A stretch of 64,000 bases of DNA from Chrysoperla carnea (Eukaryota; Arthropoda; Insecta; Neuroptera; Chrysopidae): contig NC_058337.1 of NCBI RefSeq assembly GCF_905475395.1, positions 106,324,368 to 106,388,367 on the forward strand, in the 5' to 3' direction. The translations under genes and the position numbers were made by a program. Of this stretch, positions 14,601 to 27,192 are shown piece by piece. Positions within the stretch are counted from its first letter, which is position 1; every line of letters starts with the position of its first letter. The notes beneath the pieces are model-generated. The model searched no databases and was not told where the DNA came from. It saw nothing but the letters and a program-made list of their open reading frames with translations.

Positions 14601-16514
14601 ACTAAGACTTGCTGCAGACTGATTTAATAATTAATAAGCATATAATTAATAAATAATATTATATATATTATATACTAAAAACACGTTTAAATAAGTAAAT
14701 ATTTATACATAATTATGTTAATATTTTATTTAATTTTATAAATTAGTTAATATATATTTTGATTATCCGGTGTGTATTCAACAGCAACACTATCTTGAAT
14801 AGTTGTTAGGTTCAGTTTTAAAGTTAGGTAAGGTTTTGTGTCTTGTCAAATTTATCTTTAACTTGTCTATAAATTTAGCTAATTTACAAGTTTTATTTTT
14901 AAACTTAAAACAAGTAATAATTACTTTACTAAACAAGAAAAAAAGCAATATTATAAATTTGGTAGGGGCCTAAAAATTGTGCCGAAAAACAATTAATTTT
15001 TCATTATCAAGGTCAATATTTATACTGAATTTTTGTTTAAATTAATTCAAGAAATCAAAGAACGGGCAGCTATGATCTGTTATTTTGTAAGAAGATTAAT
15101 TGTTTTGACAGTAACTTATTGATTTGTATTGATCGTGCTTGAATGTTTAATTTTCATTGAAAAAATAGTTTGTCCAACGAATTACGCAGGGAAAAAGAAC
15201 TATATTCCATTGAAAATGTAGCGCTTAATATTTGTGAAAATTTAAGGTATAAATTTTTGAAGTCAAATACTTTTTTGATTCTTTAGCGAAATCAATTTTA
15301 CAGCTACTTTTATTATTTACAGTATGAATTAATTATAGTATTAGTTTAAAAAAGAAATACTTCTGATTTAGTAGTCAACCCAATATGTACGTACATAACG
15401 TTTGGTTTGATCAGGATATTTACTTTGACATAACATAAAAATGCTATTGTACTTACTTTAAATTATCTCTGTTGTCTTTAACTTCTGATAACTTTCACAA
15501 ATTAATTTTTTTTTATATGTAAAACAGAAAATTTTGACAAAAAATACAAATTGACAGTTACAAAAATATTATTGCATTTTCTCAAAATTCATGGCAATCT
15601 GAATCGATTTAAAAATTTTAGTTTCCTAGGTAACTTAGATGTCGGTTTTTATTTGTTGCATTTTTTTTCCCCTTTCAACCAGTAAACAAATCAGAACAAT
15701 AACGTGATGAACTTGGTCCAAAAATTTTTTGAAATTGATTCCAAATTTTATAAAAAATTTGGTTTAAATTTAAACAATTTTTACAACTTTCTTTAGGTAA
15801 TTTAAAACAAAATTAATGAATCCCATGACATACTTTATATTTTGAATTTTGTAAAAAATTTTAAAACGACTACATTTCCATTCTTAACAGATAATAAATT
15901 GCTCTTTAACTACAATTCTATACAGTCCATATACAAAAAGTATCAAATTTTTTGTTGTTACAAAAGTGAAGGAAAAAATATGATCCTAAATGATCCAGAA
16001 CTAAATAATTTTATTCAAAATATTATATAAGTCCTATTCAATAAGGGTATTCAAAAAGAATCCTTAGCCGGCTCATTGTGAATGGTAGTGTAAGTACGAA
16101 GTGTATATTTACAAAGCTGCTAAAGTACTCTTATGAAATATTTTGAATTCATTTACACAAAGAAAATATAAGTATGCTACTTGGATGTTTGCTACTCTTG
16201 AAAAATTCGAAACATTAAAAGTGGTGTTACACAAAAAAGTCTTTCACTGTAGTATATACAAACATATTCAAAAGCCGACGGAGGAAGGCTGTTGAATAAT
16301 AAAATATATTTTTTGGTATATAATTTTATTCTATTCAAAATCATATTTAAATAATGGCCACTAAAAAATTAGTAAATTGTTATTTTTTCAAGTATGTCTC
16401 AATATTTTTCTTGAATTTTAAAATTTTACACTAGATTAAACTTTATATAAATCTTTCTTTTTCAAGTCCAAGATTTTGAATCACATCTGATAAAACCAAA
16501 AAGCTGTTAAAACC

Positions 16515-16880
16515 ACTGACCACTGTAAGCTAATCGATTTTCAATTGAGAAAAAATAATAATTAATAATCAGTTTAATTTTTTGATTAATTTTTACTGTG
16601 TGTAAAATATTTCTCTGGAGTCGAAAATTTTTATTTTTTTCTGATAGGCTTTATGATATTCGCCTTTAATTTTGACCACTTATCGATTTTTAAATGCGGG
16701 AAAATCACCCAAGAAGAGTTAATATTCAGCTAAATTATTTTATTAATTAATAATAAATTCTATGCGTAAAATATTTCTCTGGAGTCAAAGATTTTTATGT
16801 TTTTTTAATAGGCTTGAGACCTTTAATTTTGACCACTTACCGATTTTTAAATGTGGAAAAATAATGTGAAAAAGTTTTCA
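16515..16880. repeat. Tandem repeat, about 164-bp unit, 2.3 copies
   Basis: GTAAAATATTTCTCTGGAGT starts at 16602 and again at 16766. Each is followed by TTTAATTTTGACCACTTA(T/C)CGATTTTTAAATG. A partial third unit (GACCACTGTAAGCTAATCGA) precedes them at 16515. The units are diverged, so this is an old duplication in opa intron 1. Confidence 0.85.
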
Positions 16881-19610
16881 ATTACCCCGTAAGAGTGGAT
16901 GTCGCGGAATTTTTCAAGATTGCTTACTATAATCCTTGAAACTAATAATTTGTTAATAATTCAAGCTCTTAGAATAACAATTTTTGTCAAATATATTCAG
17001 AAAATTTTCATTTAACATTTGTCAATTTTCCTTCCTTGCGCAAATTTTAAAATGGACCTAGAGAACAATTGCTTGTCAAATAAAAGCCTGTTTTCTGTAT
17101 TGCTTTTTTATTTGGCCTAAAATTAACTGTAAAAACTTTTATAAATTCTTCATTGCGCTTCCACCATATTAATATATTTCGAATTATCAAATTCTACTTT
17201 GCAGTCATTTTTTGTTATAATTTGAGCTGAGCCTGGACCAACCCATTTTCAAAAATTACTTTTATTGAAAACCAATAACAACAAAAGTCACGAAAATTGA
17301 AAATGTATAAATTTCAAAATCGATTTCAATTTTCGCTATTTAAATATTAACTCTTTATCGAAATATTTTTACACCCAATGACGTTTAAAAATGTGAATGT
17401 CCACCATCGGTCAAATTAGTTTACTAAAATTTTAAACAAATTTTTAATGGAAATATTTTTGTAATAAATAGTAATTGGCATCGAATTTTTATTTAATATT
17501 TAAATAAAAAACTATAACCCAAAAACATATTCTTTTATCCAAGGACTCCAAAAAAAAAAAAAATTATTTAAAAAAATTAAATAGAAAATACATATTTTTA
17601 TTATTAATTAAACAATTTTTTTTAATTAATCTTCAGTATAAAAAAAAAACTATATAAATAAAAATACTATATATTTTTTTCATTCTTATTTTTTTTCAAA
17701 ATAATTAAACAGCTAAATGAGAATCTATATACATACATAGGTATTCAAAAATCGTTTCAATCGGGCTGACAGTTATTGCATTCCATGAATTGTTTTGGAA
17801 TAACATTTAACAAGTTTTATTTTTTTGGAGCCAAGAACAACCAACAATGTCAGAATACAATCATTTTATTTTTTATTTTGAAAACAAAAACCAAAAAACG
17901 TTATCTATGATTCAGATCATATAATTAAAATATGATTTTTTTTGTGTTATTATTATTTGTAAACTAATTTTTATGTCTGTAACGAAAAATACTGACGTGT
18001 GATTGGTGCAGATTTAAGGTTATTCGATTCGTTCAAATTGATTTTGAATGTAAAGATAACTAAAATAATTCGGTTCTGTTTTGCTATTAAAAAATTTTTT
18101 CCGTAAAAGGAAATTGTACTCTTATGATTCAAAGATGCAATTTGCGTAATTTCTCTTTTATCGAAAAAAAGTCAGTTATACATTTATTTATACACAAGAT
18201 TCCTTTTGATCCTTACATTTTGTTCTAGAGGTGGATAACAAGCACAGAAAATCCTTCGAGATTTTTTTTAGATTTCTTTCTCCTACAAATTAGTAGAGCG
18301 CAAGTTTCAGCTAAATAATTTTGATCAAAAGCTTAATATTCAATTTTTTATCGATGACAACCTTTTTATAGTTAAATATTTTTCATTTTCGAGTTTCGTT
18401 AAGGAAATTGCCGGTTTGAATCTATATTGTACGAGTACAAACTAGAATCCGTAAATGGTTTTTGGAACCAGCGAAATAATAAAGAACTTAAGCCATTTTT
18501 ATTAAGAACGTTTGATATATTCCCAGGCCGTAAATCCATTTTCGAACAATGGTACTACAATTTTAATCTATTTTCTACAATTATTTATTTTTTTCATTAA
18601 CTAAATTTTGTTGATATTTAAATTAGAGAATTATTTAAAAAAAAAAATGATTATATAATTTCAATGTCAATGTCTAAAAAATTAGAATAATATTTTTACT
18701 ATAAATATTAGTTAAAAAACAATTAGATAACTATTATTTGTTGATAAATAAAATAAAATAGTTTAATAAATTCCGTACGGCCAGAGTATAAAAAATATTT
18801 CTAATTAATCGAAAAATAGATTTTTAATTACCAAAAATTTTGAAAAAAATGTAGTTATCTATGAGATTAAAATGATAATGAAAATGTTTTTCTTTTTATG
18901 TTTAAAAAATGGATTTACAGTCCGAAACATGTCACAGGCTTTGTACCAATATTGTATATGATTCTAAATAAAAAATTATATATAAGATTTATTTTTACTT
19001 TAATGAAAATGAATTTCTACAAATAAAAGCTCTGTATGTTGAATTATCGATCGAATAACCTTAACGAAAAGTAGTTTGTAGTTTTAAAAATAAAATCATT
19101 ACTGTTGCAAGCAGTGATACCTTTTTTCTGTTCATCTGTTAATATGTTAATAGACATTTCAGGGTCTAAAATTTTGTAGGTTATGTCATAATGTGTTTGT
19201 AGATATCTTAAGGCATTTTAAAAAACTCATAATTCACTATTTTTATGTTTCCTGACCAAATAGAAATTCTTTGAATTCTTTTGTCAAAAGAAAAAACAAC
19301 AAACCAAAAAATTTTTAATTTATGGATTAAATTTTTCTGTTGAAATATTTTTTATTTATGTTTGGTTTCCAAAGAAATATTGTCATGAAAATTCCTTGGA
19401 AGGTGATTTAAACTTTAGACTATTTTTAGATTATAATTCTGAATCAAGTTTTCTAACGAAACTTTTAATTTGGAGCAATTAAAACAGTTTCTGGCATATA
19501 AGTATACAAAACAAAATCAACCGAGAAGATTTTCTGGAAATCCCAGTGTTATTTTTTAACGGTAAGTTATAATAATAATTTTTGAGCTTTGAAAATATTT
19601 TGAAACTTAC

Positions 19611-20619
19611 CGGTATGCGTTCGTTTATGTATCTTCAAATTTTCCGATCTTGCAAACACTTTACCACAACCAGGGAACGGACATGGAAATGGTTTTTCAC
19701 CAGTATGTACTCTGATATGATTCACCAATTTATATTTAGCTTTAAATGGTCGCCCATTTCGTGGACACGATTGCCAAAAACATGCGTGTGTTGTACACTC
19801 AGGCCCTCCAACATGTTCTACCGTTAAATGAGTCACTATTTCATGCATTGTTGTGAAGTTTTTCCCACAAATTTTACGCGGGGGTGGTTGTTCTGGATCA
19901 ATCCACAAACATTGCATTTCTTGTTTCACTGGTTGTCGCATATACCTAAAGAATGCTCCATGTGAATGGGCACTAGGATGGTGGGGCATCATTGATGGGT
20001 GATGTGGCATTGTAGGGAATGCTGCATGATGCGGCGTTGGTTGTGCATGGTACGCGGCGGCTGCCGCATGTTCCGCAACTCCGCGTGAATATGCATCCAT
20101 TCCTAGCCGCATACCCGGGTGATGGAGTCCACTTTGGTGATGATTAGTTAAAGCACTTTGGTGATGATAATTTGTTTCATGGTGATGTAAAGCTGTACCA
20201 AATAACACAGGGTCAGCTGTCTGTGCCGTCGGAAACTCATGATGATCTCGACGTAACAAAAAATCTCTGGCGGCATATGATGCACCATGTCCTAAATGAC
20301 CCATATGTGGATGATGGCCATAATTAGATTGGAAATGTTGCCCTGTCGTCCCACAAACATCACTGGTTGTAGTTCCCGTGGCACTCGCGCCTGTTGGGCC
20401 TGCTGTAACTCCCATCGCTGAAGCTGCTGTTGTGCCTTGGTGAGGTGATGACACTGTTCCAGCAGTTCCACCATTTGGACTCATTTTTAATCCAAATGAT
20501 GTCAAGTGCGAATGATGATGGGATGTTGTATCAGTACCATGGCCACTGTTTGGACTCATTTTTAATCCAAATGATGCCAAATGAGCATGATGACTTGAGT
20601 CCATAAAAGCATTCATCAT
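19611..20619 (-). CDS. opa: odd-paired (opa), Zic-family zinc-finger transcription factor, first coding exon (5' partial gene)
   Basis: The exon encodes 336 complete residues plus the first base of a split Gly codon, then a GTAAGT donor; in-frame read-through into the intron adds 13 residues that are not part of the protein. Seen: the N-terminal [12 protein letters not shown] motif (residues 13-24), repeated at 38-49; a ZOC-like motif [10 protein letters not shown] (115-124); His- and Ala-rich linkers (147-222); a VKQE sumoylation consensus (231-234); and three Zic zinc fingers. ZF1 uses C237/C251/H264/H269 and has the CLW start typical of Zic; ZF2 uses C280/C285/H301/H305; ZF3 uses C313/C318/H331/H335. 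The stretch [20 protein letters not shown] is diagnostic for Opa/Zic. Known: Opa is a nuclear DNA-binding factor, a pair-rule gene and late enhancer-priming factor in the fly embryo. Fingers 4-5 and the C-terminus must lie in later exons to the left, outside this window. The start is the first of two consecutive ATGs (MMNAF), as in other insect Opa proteins. Confidence 0.96.
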
Positions 20620-20981
20620 TGTGGATTTTTTAAATTATATTTCGTTGAAATTTTTCTCCAAACAAATTTTCACATGTCCAAAATTTATTTTATTTAAAAA
20701 AAAAAACACAAAATCACAAAAAAATATCACACTTAAATTTTAATAACACAAAATATTTTTATCGCGCACACTTCAAAACTGTCCAAATTTCACAAATTGT
20801 TTTGGGGACATAAAAATCACATAAATAATTTTCAAATGATAAATTTTTTCGGAAAAATTTATTAGTCGTAGAAGAAAAGTTTTAAAGCATTTTTCGTTTT
20901 TCTAATATCAAACAAGCAATTCGTTACCCGCAGCGTACGTGCTGTACACTTACCGTTCAGTAGAAATATCACAGCGGGACT
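20620..20981 (-). other. opa: opa 5' UTR (predicted)
   Basis: This lies between the candidate initiator and the opa ATG. It is AT-rich with no good splice acceptor before the ATG, so it is probably unspliced. It contains upstream start codons: two minimal ATGTGA start-stop elements (20670-20675 and 20817-20822, read on the minus strand), a 12-residue uORF (20773-20811) and a very short ATG CTT TAA. The context of the main ATG is CCACAATGATG, which is acceptable for an insect start. The extent depends on the transcription start, which is inferred. Confidence 0.5.
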
Positions 20982-20983
20982 GA
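20950..20983 (-). promoter_or_regulatory. Candidate opa core promoter (Inr plus DPE-like)
   Basis: On the minus strand TCAGTC (20978-20983) matches the arthropod initiator TCAKTY, with A+1 at 20981. At +28 to +32 (20950-20954) lies GGTAA, four of five positions of the downstream promoter element RGWYV. No TATA box is evident at -30. The same GGTAAGT could instead be read as a splice donor, so the assignment is tentative. Confidence 0.4.
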
Positions 20984-21039
20984 TTTCAAACTGGGTATCA
21001 TCGAGTTACTCTATGAGACTCTATGCTTGTGTGTATGAT

Positions 21040-21250
21040 AACATTCAAGTTTTTACTGTGTACCAAAGTGGGGACGTTCGCGAGATATCGTATTCGCTCT
21101 AGGCCCGCTGTGAATACAAGCACCCCTACTATTGGCTTGCTGTGAACATTCACCGTATTGGATATGACTGTTTACATGGTAAAACCAATCATAAGTGCCT
21201 GGGTGGAGTTTTCAATTGAGCCACATGCGCTCTTTACATTAATTATTTAC
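21040..21250 (-). promoter_or_regulatory. Proximal upstream region of opa with CCAAT/forkhead-type motifs
   Basis: A GC-richer island directly upstream of the presumed opa start, distinct from the AT-rich surroundings. It contains three CCAAT/ATTGG pentamers (21131-21135, 21157-21161, 21185-21189), a TGTTTAC forkhead-type core (21169-21175) and a CCACCC box near 21204 on the minus strand. Motif matches only; their function is inferred from position. Confidence 0.35.
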
Positions 21251-23097
21251 GCCCATTTTTTCCGATATAATATCTGGTGTTAAAATGTGTAATTTTTCGA
21301 AATATTTTTGTAAGCAACATGTGAATTCAATCATGTGTGCAATATCTTACAAGAAAATGGCGTTATTTACTTCAAATTTTTATATTACTGCAAATTTTAT
21401 TATATTTTGCTATACAGCTTTTTATAAATATGGTGTAGGCGCAGGGAAATGTAAATATAGGAAACGATTCTTTGAATAGAGGAGGAGCTGGAAAATTATG
21501 TTGGGCAATAACACGTTGCTGTTGGATAGTTTTTTTGAAGTGTTTTCTTCCTATACTATCATTTCAAGGTGGAAAATATTCACCAAAATTAAAATTACTC
21601 AGAAAATAGTATAAACATCTTTTAAAATTTCGTTCATTAATAATCAGACCGTTTAACTTGCCGGAAAAGTTTATCTGAAATCATCGTTTTATTTTTTCTA
21701 TTTCATATGCTTTTATGAGAAAAATTTTGGAATCGTGTAGGTACTGAGAAGCAGATCCCATAGTCTTAAAATATCACACGTTCCTAATAAAAATATCACT
21801 TCCCTTCCAATTATTTAAAAGTTTTCTTTTGACTTCTCTCTTTTTTGTTCCTTAAAAATAATCCTCGGCTTTGTATGGCTTCCAAACTAATGGATTGATT
21901 TCAGTACAATATTTTATCGGAAGCCATTAAAGATTGTATTTCATTTCTAAATCATCAGACCTTTTTGCAATTGAACCGAGGTCTGATGCATGTTAAACTG
22001 GAGAAACCTTGAAAAGATATTTGAATTTTTACACTCGGTTCAGGGCAAGTACCTTAGCGTATCTTAGGACTGTATTCTTGAGAATGCTTTTATAACAAGA
22101 AATAAACATATATTTTAAGTACATGGTAAAAAATTATGGTTATCACTAGGTCTGTATCGGTGTGAACGCCTTACTATGTACTGTATTGAGCGAATAGTAG
22201 CATTAACCATAGTTATGCTGCAAGATGTAGATTATTCACCTCTCTTTAAGTTTTCGACACGGGGTGCTACTCAAGTATTAGATAATAAAAAGAAAATTGT
22301 TGATTGCCCATGCGAGCGGAATTTAAAAGGCGCGAGTGAATATTTAAAGACCCGCACGAGTTTCTCTTAAGTACCTATAGTATTTGTTCTTTACGAATGC
22401 AATCTAACTGTAGGTCTTAAAAAGTACAATCACAAGTTGTGCACGTATACCACGATAATTCACCTGCTTTAAAGCGATCTACTTCATTTTCAAATATTAT
22501 GACTAATCGTATCGATCAAAATGTTGCTGATTTTTAAGGAAGGCAAAGTTGAATTTCAAGCTGATAAATAATTTAACCTTTCACCGAATATTAAAAGCCT
22601 TGTATTGTTTTTTTATCTGCTACAAATTTCCTAATTAAAATTCCAATTAGTTTTAATTGAGGTACAGTTTTGCAATCTAGCACACAGTTTAGATATCCCA
22701 ACACCTAAATAAAATTTCTCAGCGTTTTCACATATAAGTACACATTTTTCTATTGACAGCAAACAGTTATGACATCAAACACCACGAAATAGACTATAGT
22801 CTTAAAAAGATAATAAATTTGTTAAATTAAAGTCCGTAAGCGATTATTTAGTGCAAGTAGGTACTAATTGAAAACATAAAAATTGAGAATATCAGTTTAA
22901 TAATGTTTAACGATATGAGATTTTTGTTCCAGAATCTTATAGCGAAAATATGCGATTTACAACATATAATATAGAGTAAAAACTATATATTTTCTACCTT
23001 AAATCGCATTGAAATCTTTTTTCTAATTCATTACGTTAAATGCATCTTTCTACTGTAATAAGTAATTTTTATTCACATTTTTTAAGACTATATAATT

Positions 23098-23430
23098 ACT
23101 AGCTTTGCTCGTCGCTAGGCAATTTTAACTTTAAAAACGAAAACTATCGCGTTACAGCCTTCACTTCTCTTACCTTCATGTGGGTTTTAAATTTTTTGGT
23201 GCGGCAGCTTAATGTTTTCGAAAAAAATAAATACAGGTCATGGTACTTGCTGACAATGTGGCATTCTAAGTTGAAAGAATTTTTAAGATCGGTTAAGTAT
23301 TGGACACAATAACGATGGATTTTCCTAAAATTTATCTTTAAAATCAACATCCTACCAAAATTTCAAACTTCTGCCATTAGTAGTTTAGGCTGGGCGTTCA
23401 TATATCAGTCAAGACATTGGCTTTTAATCT
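23098..23430. mobile_element. Transposable element relic
   Basis: The segment starts with ACTAGCTTTGCTCGTCGC and ends with CCAAAATTTCAAACTTCTGCCATTAGTAGTTTAGGCTGGGCG-type sequence (23356-23396), followed by a decayed TCAGTCA unit. This arrangement is, from memory, typical of widespread insect repeat tails. No protein is left. The class is not assigned. Confidence 0.5.
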
Positions 23431-24989
23431 AAATAAATGAATTTCTCGAAGTCTCCAGTTTTTATACATATATTTCATGATGCTTCCACCATATTTCTAT
23501 ATCATGAGGTTAGAAAAACTGACCACATTCTCTTAATTATATCATGAAAATCCAACATTATTTCAAAACTGTAGGTTAATCTAATAAGTTGAAATTTTGA
23601 TGAAAAGATTTTTAAATGGACAATTAGAAAATTAGAAAACTTAAGTCAGTTAAATAAGACCGCTGTTCAGACAATTTAGCTTTTACTTGAAACTGTATTT
23701 TTTTTAATATTAATATAGTTTTTACAGTGTATATATATGTACACTGTCAAACTTTTTTAAGCGCTAAAAATTGATTTATATCATGAAAATTTAACATTAA
23801 GCATTTCAAAACTGTAGCTCAATAGGTTAAAATTTAGATTGTTAAACTTTCTTTTAGCACTAAAAATTGCAAATCATGACAGTTTTTAGAAAAAATTAAA
23901 TTAATATGTTTGATATTACCACACGAGCATAAATGTCAAACTTTGTATACTCTCAATAATTACCTAAATAAGTAAAGACCTTGTTTGATCCTTTTGGTCC
24001 AAAGGATCATGTAAGTATTAACAAAAAAATTAAACTACTTATATAAATAAACAGTAATAAGAGATACAGGTAATCTCATATAGGTAATATATATTTATGT
24101 GTAAAAACAGGTACACAAGTTTTACACCTACCTAACTAAATAATATTAAAAATACTTAGAATTAACGCCCACAAAATCAAAAATAATTGTGGTCTTGTAT
24201 TTTTAAACATACATGTTACATATATTTTTAATAATCCTTTGTGCTTAAATATTTGTTGTACGGTTATTAAAAACCTTAAAAAAAATTTTTTTTGAAATAT
24301 ATCGTTAAAAATGTATCTTTATTTTTATTGGGCTTAATAAAACTTTGAATCAAAGATTATCACAATCTTTTCTAATTTTAAATTTTAAATAAGCGATCAC
24401 TTATAAGTTTTGTTGGACCTATGTGTTTGATCTTGTAGCGACTTGAATTACGTAAAAAATAAAAAATAAAAGCTTGCCGTGTATTTATTGCAGGGCTGCT
24501 GCCATTCTGTCTGTAAAAGGCTTAACTTGAATAGCTTTTTTATGTTAAAAATTGCTTTTAGTCGTACCGGCGGTTTTATACTTAAATTTGAATTTCTTTT
24601 TGGTAAATTAAAATTATATTTTTTAATTATAAAACTAAATCATATTAAAATTACAACCAAACTGAAATGGTGTGAAAATATTTTTTTAAAGATTAGTATA
24701 GGTAATATCTGACGTTAGCAAGGCCAAAAATATCTGGCAATTATTAGTTATATTGCTAAAAGTACATGAGAGATGATTTTAAAAAATTATCTTAAAATGA
24801 TTTAATAATAAGAAGCTTTATCGAGAATGCACGCTAGTAAACGCAATAAACACAACTGCGCTATCCAGTATCAGGCGAGCGTCATGTATCCCTACCAAAT
24901 TTCAATGAGAAAAGAAAAATCCAAAACCCAGTCGCCTTAGATTGCACCTAAAAATAAGCGAAAATCCAATAAACGAGCATTGAATTTTC

Positions 24990-25140
24990 AATTTTTATAC
25001 CCTGTATATATGAAATATACATCAAGGTATAGTAATTTTAGTCCCAAATTTGTAACGGTTAAAAATACTGATAATACTAAAATTTTATGACGTGCTCAGG
25101 GCGTAAAAAGTGAGTTTGGGTTCGCTGACAGGAATAAATA
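24990..25140. repeat. Dispersed repeat family II, internally deleted copy
   Basis: CCCTGTATATATGAAATATA, then GTCCCAAATTTGTAACGGTT, then GTGCTCAGGGCGTAAAAAGT: the 5' and 3' blocks of the 11300-11660 copy are joined without the CTGTC-rich middle. Confidence 0.65.
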
Positions 25141-25212
25141 TATACGTTCTTTGGTCATGTGCTAAAAAAGTAGAACATGACTGATTTCTATCAATTTCCA
25201 CTGTTATCACAA

Positions 25213-25285
25213 GATCGGCTAGCTCAGTCAGTAGAGCTTGAGACTCTTAATCTCAGGGTCGTGGGTTCGAGCCCCTGAGATTGAA
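25213..25285 (+). pseudogene. tRNA-Lys(CTT) pseudogene
   Basis: D-arm, anticodon arm (ACTCTTAAT with CTT anticodon) and TTCGAGC T-loop are preserved. The 5' acceptor strand is GATCGGC instead of GCCCGGC, and the 3' side has been replaced after GAGCCCC by a sequence that does not pair with it. The upstream flank (CTGTTATCACAAG) and the downstream flank (to about 25415) are shared with the intact gene at 27193. It is therefore a decayed member of a segmental duplication rather than an independent insertion. Confidence 0.88.
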
Positions 25286-25289
25286 AATA

Positions 25290-27190
25290 TACAATCTATT
25301 TGAATAACCAAAATTTTAAAATCATATAAATATTTGATAATTATACAACAATCAAATGCTTAGTAATTACGCAGGCGTCCGATCTTCACTAATACTTTTT
25401 AAGATCATTGTTTACCCGTGAGGATACAAATTAGGACAAAATTTTGAGTCCATTTTTCTCAAAAACTGTTCGAGTTAGAGAGTTGAAAAGTTGCAGGTAG
25501 CAGTAGATTTTAACGAATTTCTCGAAAACGAAAAAAAATATAGAAAATGTTTTAGAAAACCCGCTATAATGCCCGAATGCCCGCTATAATTATTGTGTTG
25601 GTTTGTTTCAATTCTTCTAATTTATTAAAAATAATGCAAGCACTGACATTCAACATTTGCAATACATGGTATTTGTCAGTCAATTTTTTGTCACTTGTTA
25701 TATTGAAAATATCTACTACTGATTTAGATTTATTAAATAAACATGACACGTGGCGAAAAGCGATTGTGCGTCACTTCAAGTAGCATCTTAAAAAAACATA
25801 AGAACTGGCGCAAAAACGTTAGATATCACAACCCACTCTATAAAACTATCGTATATATAGCTCTTTTGAATTGACATCTATACGATTTTATGCAATAAGT
25901 AAATAAGAACGTGAGATTAACTACCAAAACATGAAATCAGGCAAAAAGCAATATTTAATAATTGCCGGCCAAAAATTTTTATTAAACAACTACGTTGACA
26001 ATCTGTATAGATTAGATATAAAACTGTCTTTTACAACAAATCAATTCCTGAATGTGCCAACCTTTTCATTTATACTCTTTTATTCGAGTTTTGATATAAA
26101 ACTTAAAAACATCTAACGTATATTTTACATAACGAACGAAATTAGAACACAAAAATTTTATTCCCAGAAAATTAAATCAAATTCCGTTAAACATCTTTCT
26201 TTCTATACACTATATAATAATATTTTTGGAACAAAAGATCGAAAAAAAGGCATTAATGCCGAATACAAAACGTTATAAACAATACGCAAAGACATCGTTA
26301 TGTAACAAGTACAAACAATATCACACTGGTTCCATTTAAACAACAACAAAAATTTCCACAATACAAAAAAAAAAATTTTTGTTAAAATATCAAACTGAAA
26401 AATGCCATAATTATAATAATTGACTTGCCTATATAATAAAGTCAAACATTATAATACATTTCCGGTATTCCTCCGGGAGTCTTTATAACATACCTATAAC
26501 AAGTATAGTTATTTCTTCCCCTAGGTACGTTTCATTAACGTGGTGAAATTTACACAAAATACTGATGTATTATATAATATATAAAGTCTTTTATGCTGTT
26601 TTTTGATTTTTATGTCAGTAATTATAGTGTTTAAGAAACAATTATTGTGGTACGGAAATTTTATTGAAAAGAAGTCAACACAAAAATAGAGTTTTGGTGT
26701 GTATATATGAAAAATTTGACACTCGTGAGAAAATATTTTTATGTAAAGGAATGTAAAGATTAGCAGAAAAAGAATTTTTAATAACGATATTTACAATTTA
26801 AATTTAAAGTAATAAAATACTTGATTAATTTTTAGCATTCCGTACCCTTCTTTAAGATAAGATGTTCGAATCTCGATAACTCAAAACACAGTTCAAATTT
26901 CTTTTTAAATTGGTTTTTTTAAATAATTCCTTACCAAAAATGATATATAATTTTAGTATTTTTGACTGTTTGTGGTTCAAACGTTTGTTTGATGATATTT
27001 ACGTTAGCGTAAAACAACACCGGGCTAAAACAGAATGAATATGTTTAAGCCTATAAAGTTGAAGTCTTTATATCCCGCTGCTTCATTAAAATTTATTTTC
27101 GTATTTAAAACTGACTGAAATAAACGTTTTTTGGTTATTTGCCAAAGAATTAAAACATCAGTGAGTTCTAATAATTTTACCTGTTATCAC
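25290..27190. other. Intergenic DNA between tRNA-Lys copies
   Basis: 25290-25415 is homologous to the 3' flank of the tRNA at 27193 (for example TAATTAC(G/A)CAGGCGTCCGA). GCCCGCTATAAT is repeated at 25559-25590 with small changes. Short reading frames at 25564-26445 on both strands overlap each other and lack any recognisable motif. Nothing else seen. Confidence 0.5.
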
Positions 27191-27192
27191 AA

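Larger units (their letters stand above)
1..19610 (-). other. opa: opa intron 1 (partial, runs off the left edge)
   Basis: The donor is GTAAGT at 19605-19610, at the conserved Zic position inside RTHTG|EKP after finger 3 (phase 1). I found no stretch on the minus strand to the left that could encode fingers 4-5, so the intron is inferred to be more than 19.6 kb long. It is AT-rich with many homopolymer runs (for example a 24-A run at 2419-2442), the CA and TG microsatellites, palindromes at 4536, 9859 and 10388, and repeat copies listed separately. A few GC-richer islands (about 85-120, 3165-3185 and 7080-7170) stand out from the background and could be regulatory, but nothing in them is recognisable. 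Confidence 0.7.
21250..25200. other. AT-rich intergenic region
   Basis: Upstream of opa, with no convincing gene. Short reading frames here (for example 22176-22370 and 24479-24712) show no family features. It contains a transposon relic at 23098-23430 and family II at 24990-25140. Otherwise I see nothing recognisable. Confidence 0.5.

Noticed and set aside
18012..19065. Inverted pair TTAAGGTTATTCGATTCG / CGATCGAATAACCTTAACG about 1 kb apart
   Set aside because: About 15 matching bases in AT-rich DNA could occur by chance in 64 kb, and the inner sequences do not match.
19582..19827. 81-codon plus-strand frame
   Set aside because: It is the antisense shadow of the opa zinc-finger exon.
20292..20474. 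60-codon minus-strand frame rich in Gln/Leu
   Set aside because: It is an alternative frame inside the opa exon.
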